A stretch of DNA of 64,000 nucleotides from Pseudomonas tohonis (GCF_012767755.2 NZ_AP023189.1:6450001-6514000), one strand, 5' to 3'. Shown: positions 16,628-25,869, counted from the first letter of the stretch. Translations and numbers: made by a program. The notes: generated by a model not told the origin, from the sequence alone.

Positions 16628-19294
16628 TCAAGCCTCCTCGATGACCGGATGCATGTGGTCCTGCCGGTCGACGAACTGCAGGGTGATGCCTTCATCCTCG
16701 TCATGGCCGAGGATGACGCCGCGGGCGTGCTGCCGGGCGGCCTGGCGCTGGAGGAGCTGCTGGCTGAGCACCGGCAGGATCTGCTGGTTGAGCAGGCTGT
16801 CGATGTTGCGGGCGCCGGTATCCGGCAGCAGGCAGGCGGCGACGAGGGCATCGCTCAGGGCGTCGTCGACCTGGCAGCCCAGGCCGTAGTGGCGTTGCAG
16901 GCGGCGTGAAACCTGTTCGAGCTTGAGATCGACGATGCGCCTGAGTGCATCTGCCGGCAGCGGGCGATAGATCAGCGTCTGGAAGCGAGCCAGCAACGCG
17001 GGCTGGAAGTGATCGCGCAGCACCGGGCGCAGCAGTTCCTGGAGCACGCCGTCGGTGGCATCCGGCTGCACCTGCAGGCACGCCTGCAACAGGTCGCTCC
17101 CCAGGTTGGAGGTCATCAGGATGACGGTGTTGCGGAAGTCGATTTCCCGCCCCTCGCCGTCCCGCATGAAGCCACGGTCGAAGACCTGATAGAACAGGTT
17201 GAGCACGTCCGGGTGGGCTTTCTCCACTTCATCGAGCAGCACCACGCTGTAGGGCCGTTGGCGCACCGCTTCGGTCAGCACGCCACCCTGGCCGTAACCG
17301 ACATAGCCCGGCGGAGAGCCCTTGAGCTGGCTGACGGTGTGGGCCTCCTGGTACTCGGAGAGGTTGAGCGTGATCAGCGATTTCTCGCCGCCATACAGGC
17401 TGTCGGCCAGCGCCAGTGCGGTCTCGGTCTTGCCGACGCCACTGGTGCCCACCAGCAGGAACACGCCCTGGGGCGCCTGGTCTCCGGTCAGGCCCGTCCG
17501 TGCGGCTCGCAACCGCTGGGCCAGCGCGCCGAGGGCATGTTCCTGGCCGATGACCCGGCGCCCGAGTTGATGCTCCAGCTCCAGCAGGCTGGCCTGCTCA
17601 TCCTTGAGCAGGCTGCCCAGCGGGACGCCGGTCCAGTCGGCGACCACCTCGGCGACGTTGCGCGCGGTGACATCCAGGGACAGCAGCGGCTGGTCACCCT
17701 GCGCCAGCTCAAGACGCCGCTGCAGCTCGGCACAGCGTTCCGCCTGCCGTGGCGCCTCCTGGCGAGCCGCCAGGAGCTGCTGGCTCAGGTCGAGCTCGTG
17801 GCGGTACTGCTGCTCCAGCTCCGCATGGCGTCGTGCCAGAGCGGCGTGCTGTTCGGCGAGCTCGTCCAGCCGCCGGGCGGGTGCCTTTCCGCCCAGCAGG
17901 CCGTCCGCTTCCAGGGCCTGCCGCTCCAGCTCCAGGGCGACCTGCCGGGCCTTGATGCCGAGCAGCGCCTGGGGCTCGCAATCGAGGCTCATGCGCACGC
18001 GGGCGCTGGCGGTATCCAGCAGGTCGACGGCCTTGTCGGGCAGCTGGCGCCCGGTCATGTAGCGGCGTGACAGGCTGACGGCTGCGCGGACCGCGGCATC
18101 CTCGATATGCACGCCGTGATGGCTGGCATAGCGGGCCTTGAGGCCTCGCAGCATGAGGCAGGCGCCAGGGTCGTCCGGCTCGTCGACCTTGACCATCTGG
18201 AAGCGCCGCTCCAGCGCCGCGTCCCGCTCGAAGTACTGCTTGTATTCGCTCCAGGTGGTGGCGGCGATGGTGCGCAGCTCGCCGCGGGCCAGGGCGGGCT
18301 TGAGCAGGTTGGCGGCGTCCGCGCCGCCGGCCTGGTTGCCGGCACCGATCAGGGTATGGGCCTCGTCGATGAACAGCAGGATGGGCGGCTCCGCTTGCTG
18401 CACCGCGTCGATGATCTGCTTCAGGCGCTGCTCGAATTCCCCCCTGACTCCCGCACCAGCCTGCAACAGCCCCAGGTCGAGGGTCCGCACGCTCACGGGT
18501 TTCAGGCTGTCGGGTACTTCGCCCTCGGCGATACGCAGGGCCAGGCCCTCGACCAGGGCGGTCTTGCCGACGCCCGGATCGCCCACGAGGATGGGGTTGT
18601 TCTTGCGTCGCCGACTGAGGATGTCGATGACCTGGCGGATCTCGTCATCACGGCCGAACACGGGGTCGATACGCCCTTCACGGGCCTGCGCCGTCAGGTC
18701 CTGGGTGAACCGGTCGAGCAAGGCCCGGGACGGGTCGGCTGCCGAGCCCGCAGGTGGGCTGGAAGGCTGAACGACCTGACCGGGCTCGGCTTCGTCGAGG
18801 CGGGCTTCACGCTGCACATCCGGGCGCTCTTCCGAATGCCGGTCCAGCAAGGGCAACAGGCGTTGCAGCTGGGCTTCGCTGAGGCTGAGCAGCGGCCAGG
18901 CCGTCTCGCAACGCAACAGGCTGGGCGTTTCCAGCAGGGCGCCGAGCAGGTGCAAGGAACGCAGCCGGTCGTTGTCGTCGTCCAGGGAGGCCCGCAGCCA
19001 GGCGTTCTTGATCAACTGCTGCAGCTCGGCACTGAGCTGGGGTCGCTCGCGCACGCTGCGGGGCAGGCCGTCGAGATAGGCGAGCAGCCCCTGCCAGAGC
19101 GCATCGAGTTCCCAACCATAGCGCCGCGCGAGCAGGGTGAGGTCGCCCTCCCCCTGCTCCAGCAGCTTGAGCAGCCAGTGCTCGGGGGTGACCTGGGCAT
19201 GGGCGCGGCTCTGGCAGAGCGAGGCGGCGGCACTCAAGGCCCGGGCGCAATAGGGGTTCAGGCGACGAAGCAGGCTGGCGGAGTTCTGGGCCAT
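16628..19294 (-). CDS. clpV: ClpV (TssH), T6SS sheath-recycling AAA+ ATPase
   Basis: This 888-residue Clp/Hsp100 ATPase has an N domain (1-150), a first AAA+ module with Walker A GDPGVGKTA at about 238-246 and Walker B LLFIDEAHTL near 306-315, a coiled-coil M region rich in Glu/Arg/Gln (about 455-530), and a second module with GTSGVGKTE at about 616-624. ClpV extracts TssC from contracted sheaths in the cytoplasm. The start MAQNSASLLRRLNPYCARAL is preceded by AAGGAC; a longer open frame upstream runs through hcp in another frame and is not used. The gene lies directly after hcp and before vgrG. Confidence 0.95.
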   Translation of the reverse strand: MAQNSASLLRRLNPYCARALSAAASLCQSRAHAQVTPEHWLLKLLEQGEGDLTLLARRYGWELDALWQGLLAYLDGLPRSVRERPQLSAELQQLIKNAWLRASLDDDNDRLRSLHLLGALLETPSLLRCETAWPLLSLSEAQLQRLLPLLDRHSEERPDVQREARLDEAEPGQVVQPSSPPAGSAADPSRALLDRFTQDLTAQAREGRIDPVFGRDDEIRQVIDILSRRRKNNPILVGDPGVGKTALVEGLALRIAEGEVPDSLKPVSVRTLDLGLLQAGAGVRGEFEQRLKQIIDAVQQAEPPILLFIDEAHTLIGAGNQAGGADAANLLKPALARGELRTIAATTWSEYKQYFERDAALERRFQMVKVDEPDDPGACLMLRGLKARYASHHGVHIEDAAVRAAVSLSRRYMTGRQLPDKAVDLLDTASARVRMSLDCEPQALLGIKARQVALELERQALEADGLLGGKAPARRLDELAEQHAALARRHAELEQQYRHELDLSQQLLAARQEAPRQAERCAELQRRLELAQGDQPLLSLDVTARNVAEVVADWTGVPLGSLLKDEQASLLELEHQLGRRVIGQEHALGALAQRLRAARTGLTGDQAPQGVFLLVGTSGVGKTETALALADSLYGGEKSLITLNLSEYQEAHTVSQLKGSPPGYVGYGQGGVLTEAVRQRPYSVVLLDEVEKAHPDVLNLFYQVFDRGFMRDGEGREIDFRNTVILMTSNLGSDLLQACLQVQPDATDGVLQELLRPVLRDHFQPALLARFQTLIYRPLPADALRRIVDLKLEQVSRRLQRHYGLGCQVDDALSDALVAACLLPDTGARNIDSLLNQQILPVLSQQLLQRQAARQHARGVILGHDEDEGITLQFVDRQDHMHPVIEEA

Positions 19295-19351
19295 GGCGAT
19301 GCGTCCTTGTACGAAGTGCGTGGCGCTTGTGCGTCGGAATGGTTCACGAAG

Positions 19352-19380
19352 GGTCGGCGGAGCGGTGTGCTCCGCCGACC
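19352..19380 (-). promoter_or_regulatory. Strong stem-loop between hcp and clpV
   Basis: The 12-base arm GGTCGGCGGAGC (19352-19363) pairs perfectly with GCTCCGCCGACC (19369-19380) across a five-base loop. It lies just after the hcp stop codon. No U-run follows on the minus strand, so a complete Rho-independent terminator is unlikely. A 3' end stabiliser or partial terminator that lets hcp be made in excess over clpV is the likely role. Confidence 0.7.
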
Positions 19381-19389
19381 ATCCCGAGG

Positions 19390-19881
19390 TCAGGCGCTCT
19401 GACGTTCGTTCCAGGAGTCGGCATGGATGATGTTGCCGTCCTTGTAGGTCCAGGTGATCTTCTCGTAGCGCAACTCGACCTGTTCCAGGTGGTTGTGCTT
19501 CTCCTTGGACGGGTCCTTCACGTCGTGCATCTTCGGCGCGACCTTCACGACCTTGACGTTCTCCAGCTTGGTGATGAAGTACTCGACCTCCTGGCCGGCA
19601 TCGTCGATGCGGTACCACTTGAATTCGGCGCTCTTGAGGGTCTGGCCGGTGGTCACCGCCTTGTAGAGGTAGGGGCTGGAGGCATCGATTTCCTTGGTGA
19701 AGAGGAACGGGGTGTGGACCCGGGTGCCGGTCAGCTTGCCGGTGTTGTTGTCGGTGGGGATGTAGAGGCTGTGATCCTGCGCGACGACCTCGATGCTGCC
19801 TTCGCGTTTCTGCACGTCCACCGAGCCCTTGATGTCGGCTCCGCCATGGTCCTGCAGCCAGAGATAAACGGGAATTGCCAT
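19390..19881 (-). CDS. hcp: Hcp (TssD), T6SS inner-tube protein
   Basis: This 163-residue protein is an Hcp family member: MAIPVYLWLQDHGGADIKGSVDVQKREGSIEVVAQDHSLYIPTD, then GTRVHTPFLFTKEIDASSPYLYKAVTTGQTLKSAEFKWYRI, and the C-terminal KITWTYKDGNIIHADSWNE. Hexamer rings of Hcp stack into the tube that is shot into target cells, and they can carry small effectors. The ATG at 19881 has a GGAG ribosome site a few bases upstream. It has no toxin extension. A strong stem-loop follows the gene. Confidence 0.96.
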   Translation of the reverse strand: MAIPVYLWLQDHGGADIKGSVDVQKREGSIEVVAQDHSLYIPTDNNTGKLTGTRVHTPFLFTKEIDASSPYLYKAVTTGQTLKSAEFKWYRIDDAGQEVEYFITKLENVKVVKVAPKMHDVKDPSKEKHNHLEQVELRYEKITWTYKDGNIIHADSWNERQSA

Positions 19882-19894
19882 GTGAAGCTCCTTC

Positions 19895-21619
19895 TCAGAG
19901 GTTGACAGCCGCGGAGTGCGGCTGGTCCTTGCCACCCCGTGCGGCGGTGGGCGACACGCAGGCCCCCACCTCCGGCACCAGGCGGATATCGACGCGCCGG
20001 TTGGCGGCGCGTCCGATTTCGGTGTCGTTGCTGGCGATCGGCTGACCGGCACCGAAGCCCTGTACGGCAAAACAGCTTTCGGGGATGTCCCCCATCCGTT
20101 GCATCCAGTCACGCACCGCCGCGGCACGATCGCGGGACAGCTTCAGGTTGCGGTCGGCATCACCGCTGGCATCGGTATGCCCGGCAATGACGATCAGCCA
20201 GCCGGGCCTGGCCTTGACGTCGACCAGCGCGTTGATCAGGAGCCTGGTCGACTCGGGCTTGAGCGTGGCGCTGCCCACGGCGAACAGCGACAGGCTGTCC
20301 AGCCTCACCGGCTCGGGCATCCGCGGCACCTCCGTGGGTGCGTCGTGGGGCCTCCGGTAACCGGTGATGACGGCCAGCAATTCGCCCCTCAGGCGCTCGC
20401 CCTGGTACAGGCCCAACCCCAGCCAGAGCGGCTCACCCTGGCGGTAATAGCCTTCCAGCCGCGCTGCATCGGAGCGCAGCACCGCCATGGCTTCTTCACG
20501 CAGTTCGAACTCGGGCTGGTCACGGTGCTGAGCGAGGGGGATGGCCAGATAGCGATGCAGGTCCCCGCTGACCTGGCGCACCAGCTCGCGGTTGTGCCAG
20601 GCGGAACCGGCCAGGGCCGAGACCACCGCCAGAACGGATAGCCAGAGCGACGCCAGCAAGGCACGGCGCAGCGGCGTGGGGCTCACATGTGTCGGCAGGA
20701 GCGGGAGCAGCGCGTCCGGAAGGGGCAGGAGTGAAGAAACCTCGTGTTCCGGCTCGGCCGCATCATCCAGCGTCGTACGGTCACGCACCCATTGCTGCCA
20801 GAGATTCCCGGCGACGCGGCCGGGCAGGCTGGGCACCAGCGTGACGCCGCAGGCCACGGCCGTGGCGGCCGAGTCATTGCCTCCCCGGCCCAGGAGGGAG
20901 GCCTGTACATGCTGGCGCAACCAGCCGGCTACCGCGCCCAGCAGGACGCCGGTGCGGAGGCGCGATGCCGAAAGCGCCGGGTCACCGCCGAGCCTCTGCC
21001 ATTCAGCGAAGGCGGTGCAGCCCCCCGCCTCCAGCACATCGGGCTGCGAGCCATTGGCCGCCCAGCAGAACCAGGGCCCCTGGCCCCGCCCGCCTTGCAG
21101 GTAGCTGACCTGGAGCAGCGGCAGCGCCGCTCCCTGTCGGCGGGCCTGGACGAGCTGGTGGCGGAACGCACGGAGCTTTCCATCCAGCTCGGCTGCATCG
21201 CGATGCTCGTCCGGATCGATGACCAGGAGCACGCCGAGCTGCCCGCCCCATTGGGGCCGCCGAGCCAGGATGGTGCGGACCGTCAGTGGTAGGCGCTCCA
21301 GGTTATCCACAGGCAGGTAGCAGCCCTGTGTCGTCATCCTCCAGCGGGGACCTGCGGCATCGGGCTCATCGAACAGCCCCCTCTGCCCATCGCCACAAAC
21401 CAGAACCACCGGTTGCTGGAAGCCCGCAGCGGGCAGCTTCAGTTCGGCGTCGAGCGCCAGGCCCCGCTGGCCCGTCCAGCGCCAGGCCAGCAAAAGAGCC
21501 CCCAGGACGAGCGTCGCGCCCAGGAGCCGCAGCCCGCCCGCCATCGGAAAGGCGAACAACAGCGCCAGGGCAAGCAGAGCCGCCCACGCACAGAGCCCGC
21601 GCATCAGCATCCTGCTCAT
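19895..21619 (-). CDS. OmpA-domain T6SS membrane protein (TagL/TssL-partner type)
   Basis: This 574-residue protein has two N-terminal membrane spans (about residues 6-22 and 27-44), a cytoplasmic region (VLLVIDPDEHRDAAELDGKLRAFRHQ), a third span near residue 320-340 (LLASLWLSVLAVVSALAGSAW) and a C-terminal OmpA-like peptidoglycan-binding domain. The last contains FAVGSATLKPESTRLLINALVDV, IAGHTDASGDADRNLKLSRDRAAAVRDWM and GRAANRRVDIRL. It should anchor the TssJLM complex to peptidoglycan. The start MSRMLMRGLC lies just after the tssL stop. In other systems the OmpA domain is fused to TssL; here it is separate and has an extra cytoplasmic part. Confidence 0.85.
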   Translation of the reverse strand: MSRMLMRGLCAWAALLALALLFAFPMAGGLRLLGATLVLGALLLAWRWTGQRGLALDAELKLPAAGFQQPVVLVCGDGQRGLFDEPDAAGPRWRMTTQGCYLPVDNLERLPLTVRTILARRPQWGGQLGVLLVIDPDEHRDAAELDGKLRAFRHQLVQARRQGAALPLLQVSYLQGGRGQGPWFCWAANGSQPDVLEAGGCTAFAEWQRLGGDPALSASRLRTGVLLGAVAGWLRQHVQASLLGRGGNDSAATAVACGVTLVPSLPGRVAGNLWQQWVRDRTTLDDAAEPEHEVSSLLPLPDALLPLLPTHVSPTPLRRALLASLWLSVLAVVSALAGSAWHNRELVRQVSGDLHRYLAIPLAQHRDQPEFELREEAMAVLRSDAARLEGYYRQGEPLWLGLGLYQGERLRGELLAVITGYRRPHDAPTEVPRMPEPVRLDSLSLFAVGSATLKPESTRLLINALVDVKARPGWLIVIAGHTDASGDADRNLKLSRDRAAAVRDWMQRMGDIPESCFAVQGFGAGQPIASNDTEIGRAANRRVDIRLVPEVGACVSPTAARGGKDQPHSAAVNL

Positions 21620-21629
21620 CGCGCGCCCT

Positions 21630-22307
21630 TCACACCGCACCGGGCAGCAACGAGGCGACGAGGCGGGCGAGGTACTGGTCGAGCCCCCACCAGGTCCCGG
21701 CAACCAGCGCGGTCATCGCGAGCACCTGCATCGCCGGGCCGCGCAGCCAGCGCTTCATCGCATCGCCACGCTCGGCGCCGGTGCCGAGGCTCAGGTCGTC
21801 ACCTATGACCAAGGGCGGGACCCGCTCCTCCAGCGCCCTCACCAGGCCCTCCCGCTCCGGATCATGCAGGTCGTAGCGCCCCTTGAATCCCAGCAGCAGG
21901 ACGCGGTGGTACGCCGTCAGGACCCAGGGATCGGGCGCGGGCTCACGCAGGACCTCGTGCATGTCCTCGTAGAGGAAATGACCCGCCTGGTGCCGATTGA
22001 AGAACTTCACCTGCAAGGGCTCACCGGCCCAGTCGGCGTGGTCATCGTCCCGGGCGAACGCGAGCACGGTTTCATCCAGCAATGCGCATTGGGCGTAGCT
22101 GATGCAGTCGATGCTCCGCTGGCTCATGCCCCGTGCTTCGAGTTCGTGGCGCAGCGTTTCGACCTGGTGGATGCAACGCCTCCACAAGTCACGCCCATGG
22201 TCTGCCGCCCGCCCCTCGCGCAGGGTCACCACTAGCAGGTAGCTGTCCTGCAGCAGTGCGTCGATGGAGGCCGGGGCGTTGGCGCACACCTCGCTGTGCC
22301 GGCTCAT
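21630..22307 (-). CDS. tssL: TssL (DotU-type), T6SS inner-membrane protein
   Basis: This 225-residue protein is a short DotU/TssL protein: a cytoplasmic helical domain (LLQDSYLLVVTLREGRAADHGRDLWRRCIHQVETLRHELEARGMS, SYAQCALLDETVLA, PLQVKFFNRHQAGHFLYEDM, LLLGFKGRY) and one C-terminal membrane span (about 197-220). It binds TssM and links the membrane complex to the baseplate. Its start overlaps the tssK stop (ATGA). It has no OmpA extension, which fits the separate OmpA-domain gene that follows. Confidence 0.94.
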   Translation of the reverse strand: MSRHSEVCANAPASIDALLQDSYLLVVTLREGRAADHGRDLWRRCIHQVETLRHELEARGMSQRSIDCISYAQCALLDETVLAFARDDDHADWAGEPLQVKFFNRHQAGHFLYEDMHEVLREPAPDPWVLTAYHRVLLLGFKGRYDLHDPEREGLVRALEERVPPLVIGDDLSLGTGAERGDAMKRWLRGPAMQVLAMTALVAGTWWGLDQYLARLVASLLPGAV

Positions 22308-23659
22308 GAGCGCAGTACCGCGAACAGTTCGAGCCGGGCGTCGATCAGCGTGGCGGGAACGTAGAAGGCACACACGCCGGCGGCGAGCATGGCCCGCCCC
22401 TTGGGATGCCCGAGGTCCAGGGCGAAATACTGGTTCTCCAGGCGCAACGGGATCGCGGCGGGGACATGGTTGAGCGGCTGCAGCGGGATGCCGTCCAGCG
22501 CCGCGTTGACCAGGTGGTCGACGTCATCCGGGGTGCCCGCCTTGCACAGGTGGGGAAACTGGCTCTGCAGTTGCGCGGCGGAAAGTCGCGAGCGGACGGA
22601 AAGGTAGAAGTCGGCGCCATCCGGCTCGCGCAACCTGGGGTCGTGGAGCGAAACCTTCCAGCGGTTCGCCCCGCTCTCTTCCAGCTCCAGGGCGATGACG
22701 CGCGATGGCAGGCTGGCTTCGAGCAGCGTCGAGATCATGCTCATCAGCGGCGGGAACACGCGCTCCAGTTGCTCGTGCCGGTAGGCCGGCACCTGGTCGA
22801 TGTCGTGCTCCAGCGAAAAGGTCGACAGGCTGCCGGCGAGCTTCGCCAGCTCCAGGTAGACCTGCTCGGGATGACGCGCAGGATGAGCCCTGAGATCGGC
22901 CAGGATCGGCTGGTAGGTGTTGAGCGCATTGAGCAGCCAGAACAGCGACACGTCCGCCACCGCGAAATCGGCCATGCGCTGGTTGCTCTCGCGGCGCATG
23001 GCCATCAGGCGCTGGCGCTTGGCGGACAGCTGGGTGAACAGGTTGTCCAGTTGCACCAGCAGGCCCGCATGGGCGTCGAGGCTCAGCAACGGCGGTACGT
23101 AGCCGGCATCCACGGCCCAGGCTCCCTGGGTATCGCGCAGCAGGCGCACCACCGGGCAGGTCAGGTAGTCGCCGTTGTCGTCGCTGGCAAGGCGCAGGCT
23201 GAGCTGGTGCTCCATGACGCTGATGGACTGGCGCTCATCCCCATAGAGGTCCTGCACCGCCTGCCAGTTCTGGCGGTAGCGGGTGGGCCGGTCTTCGCGC
23301 TGGCCATCGAGCACGCAGTTGTTGCCATTGCCCTGTTCCAGCGGCAACGCCAGCAGCAGGGTGGCGCTCCGGGTGTCGTCGGCCAGGACGCGGGACAGCT
23401 CGAGCGCTGGCGGCAGGTGATCGGCCCGATCGGTGTCGATCAGCGTGCCGTCCGGCATGCGCACGTGAAGCCGCGATGCCTTGAGCCGGCCCATCCTCAG
23501 GGCATCGGTATCGAAGACGGCAGCCAGTACGCCCCAGGGATGGACGAGGGCGAGCCGGGCGATGCACTCGTTGGTCCAGGCTTCCCAGCGGGCCTGTTGC
23601 TGGAACTGCTGCGGGGACAGAAGTGTCCCCGCAGCCCAGAGGGGGCGGTCGATGTTCAT
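22304..23659 (-). CDS. tssK: TssK, T6SS baseplate-membrane complex connector
   Basis: This 451-residue protein is TssK, which links the baseplate wedge (TssFG) to TssL and TssM. Family features are the opening MNIDRPLWAAGTLLSPQQFQQQARW, the middle FAVADVSLFWLLNALNTYQPILADL, HPEQVYLELAKLAGSLSTFS, and the C-terminal IPLRLENQYFALDLGHPKGRAML. The length is normal. It follows tssC after 24 bases and overlaps tssL by four bases. Confidence 0.95.
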   Translation of the reverse strand: MNIDRPLWAAGTLLSPQQFQQQARWEAWTNECIARLALVHPWGVLAAVFDTDALRMGRLKASRLHVRMPDGTLIDTDRADHLPPALELSRVLADDTRSATLLLALPLEQGNGNNCVLDGQREDRPTRYRQNWQAVQDLYGDERQSISVMEHQLSLRLASDDNGDYLTCPVVRLLRDTQGAWAVDAGYVPPLLSLDAHAGLLVQLDNLFTQLSAKRQRLMAMRRESNQRMADFAVADVSLFWLLNALNTYQPILADLRAHPARHPEQVYLELAKLAGSLSTFSLEHDIDQVPAYRHEQLERVFPPLMSMISTLLEASLPSRVIALELEESGANRWKVSLHDPRLREPDGADFYLSVRSRLSAAQLQSQFPHLCKAGTPDDVDHLVNAALDGIPLQPLNHVPAAIPLRLENQYFALDLGHPKGRAMLAAGVCAFYVPATLIDARLELFAVLRS

Positions 23660-23683
23660 GACGTCGTATCCCTGGCCAATGCG

Positions 23684-25218
23684 TCAGGCCTTGGCCTTGG
23701 GCATCTGCGAGACCAGCGAGAGGTTGACGTCCATGCCCTCCACCTGGAAATGCGGTACCGCGTACAGCTTGACGCGGAAGAAGCCCGGGTTGTCGTCGAT
23801 GTCCTCGACTATCACCTTCGCTTCACGCAATGGGTGCGACGCCTGCAGGTCGTCGCTGGGGTCGGTCATCTCGGTGACGAGACCACCGATCCACTTGTTG
23901 AGCTCCAGTTCCAGTACGCGCCGGTCCTTGGTGGTGCCGATGTTTTCCCGCTGGATCAGCTTCAGGTAATGGGCGATGCGCGACAGCAGGAAGATGTACG
24001 GCAGGCGCGCGTTGATGCGGCTGTTGGCGGTGGCATCGGCGGTGTCGTACAGCGCCGGCTTCTGTGCCGAGTTGGCCGAGAAGAAGCAAGCGTAGTCGCG
24101 GTTCTTGTAGTACGACAGGGGGATGAACCCGAGGTTGGCGAACTCGAACTCCCGGGTCTCGGGAATCATCACCTCCGAGGGGATCTTCACCTGGTTGCCG
24201 GTGCCCAGGTCGTAGAGGTGGATCGGTAGGTCGGTCACCGCGCCACCCGATTGCGGGCCGCGAATCTGCACGCACCAGCCGTTGTTGATGAAGCTCTTCA
24301 CCATGTTCGCGGCGAAGGCAACGAGGCGTTGGTCCACAGGTAGCGGTCGTGGTCGGGCCCCTTCACCTTCTCCACGTAGTTGAAGTTGCGCACGGGGATG
24401 GTGTCCGGGCCATAGGGCAGCCGACCGAGGACGCGCGGCAGGGTGAGGCCGATGTAGCGGGAGTCGTCGCTGTCGCGGAAGGATTTCCACTTGATGTACT
24501 CGGCCCGATCGAAGTAGTTGCCGATGTCCTTGATGGCGGCGACTTCCTCCATCGATTCCTTGCCGAAGAAGGCCGGGCCGACGGCGCCGATGAAGGGCAT
24601 GTGCGCCGCTGCGGCGACCTTGGACAGGTTGCGCAGCAGGGCGATGTCCTGGGGGCTGGCATCGAACTCGTAGTTGGAGATGGCGGCCGCGATCGGCTCG
24701 CCGCCGGGGGTGTCGTATTCCTGGGTGTAGGTGTGGACGTAGAGGCCGCTCTGGGCGATTTCCGGCGCATCCTCGAAGTCCTGCACCAGGTGGTCCTTGC
24801 TGATGTCGAGCAGTTCGATGCGGACGTTCTGGCGGAAGTCCGTCTGGTCGATCAGCGATTTCACGCCGCGCCAGGTGGACTCCACGCGCTGGAACTCCTC
24901 ATGGTGCATGACCGCGTCGAGCTGGCGACTGATCTGCGCGTCAAGGGAGGCGATGTGCTCGTCGAGCAGCGTCTTGTCCAGGCGCTCGACCTTCTGCGCC
25001 GACTGCTGGAGCAGGTCGAGGAAGACGCTGACCGCCGCCGTGACGCGCTCGTCAGCGGACGCTTCGGACAGCGCCTCGTTGTTCTGGAATGCATCCAGGC
25101 CGCTCAACTCGCTGATCGGGCTGAGGTTGATCTTGCTGAACAGCGCCGCATAGACGCCCTGGCTTTCATCGAACGAGGTGGCCCCACGAGGGGCTGCGGA
25201 GGTGTGTTCTACGGACAT
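23684..25218 (-). pseudogene. tssC: TssC, T6SS sheath large subunit, split by a one-base frameshift
   Basis: The first frame starts MSVEHTSAAPRGATS and reads as TssC through FNYVEKVKGPDHDRYLWTNAS, then turns into LPSPRTW and stops at 24298. The second frame picks up with AFAANMVKSFINNGWCVQIRGPQSGG and runs normally to the end at 23684. The break lies at 24319-24321, where TCGTTGCC stands where a TCGTTYGCC-like sequence is expected, so one base is missing. The full span of 1535 bases plus one would give 511 residues, normal for TssC. TssC and TssB form the contractile sheath, so the system cannot fire if the shift is real and not bypassed. It may instead be a sequence error. Confidence 0.9.
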
Positions 25219-25248
25219 GGGAAACCTTCCTGTGGATATCCGGATGCG

Positions 25249-25752
25249 TTAAGAGGCGTCTTGGGGAGCGAGCGCGGCGAGCTCGGTGCGCAACTCGTCG
25301 CTGAGGGCGTCGTCCTTGAGGATGCGTTCCAGTTCCTGGCGGAAGGTCGCGTTGTCCAGGAGGTTCGACTTGAGGTCGCGCAGCAGATTGCGCATGGCCA
25401 GGAGGGCGCGTAGCTGGGGAATCTGGCGAGCCACCTGCTCGGGCTCGAAATCCTTCATGCGGTGGAAGGCCAGCTCGACCGAGGTTTCCGAATCGTCATC
25501 GGCCAGGGTGTTCTCCACGGCCAGCTTCATGCGGGGGGCGAACTCGGCGAGCACGCTGTCGAAGTTGTTGCGGTTGATGTTGACCTTGGCGCGCTCGGAC
25601 AGGGGGCGCGCCTCCCGGCCGTTGCTGTAGTCGCCCATCAGCATCAGCTTCAGGGGAAGCTCGACTTTCTTCTGTGCACCGCCGGTGTGCAGGTCGAGCT
25701 TGATGTTGACCCGTGCCTTGGGTACCTCGTTTTGGAAACTGTTCGATGCCAT
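25249..25752 (-). CDS. tssB: TssB, T6SS sheath small subunit
   Basis: This 167-residue protein is TssB (VipA): MASNSFQNEVPKARVNIKLDLHTGGAQKKVELPLKLMLMGDYS, then VNINRNNFDSVLAEFAPRMKLAVEN, LAFHRMKDFEPEQVARQIPQLRALLAMRNLLRDLKSN. It interlocks with TssC to form the contractile sheath. GGAG lies seven bases before the ATG. It is the first recognised tss gene of the cluster and precedes tssC by 30 bases. Confidence 0.96.
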   Translation of the reverse strand: MASNSFQNEVPKARVNIKLDLHTGGAQKKVELPLKLMLMGDYSNGREARPLSERAKVNINRNNFDSVLAEFAPRMKLAVENTLADDDSETSVELAFHRMKDFEPEQVARQIPQLRALLAMRNLLRDLKSNLLDNATFRQELERILKDDALSDELRTELAALAPQDAS

Positions 25753-25782
25753 GACTACTCCAGATGCCTCCCCAGCGGGGGG

Positions 25783-25869
25783 TCAGATGAAAGCCGTCGA
25801 GCAGGAATTCATGACCGCAGCCGAGCCGGTGCTCGTGCTGTCGGTCAGGTCGAAGTGAGTGAATTCCAT
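25783..25869 (-). CDS. Possible 28-residue peptide upstream of tssB
   Basis: An ATG-started frame of 28 codons encodes a peptide that opens MEFTHFDLTDSTSTGSAAV and ends in STAFI, finishing 30 bases before tssB. The peptide is rich in Ser and Thr and has one Cys. The ribosome site is weak (ACGAGTGCGAA). It could be a leader peptide whose translation affects tssB, a small cargo, or chance. I know of no family, and confidence that it is expressed is low. Confidence 0.3.
   Translation of the reverse strand: MEFTHFDLTDSTSTGSAAVMNSCSTAFI

Noticed and set aside
14817-16889. Plus-strand open frame of 690 codons opposite vgrG
   Set aside because: It is antisense to a clear VgrG and has no recognisable features.
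24298-24335. Programmed ribosomal frameshift in tssC
   Set aside because: No slippery heptamer or downstream pseudoknot is evident and TssC is not known to use one, so a mutation or sequence error is more likely.
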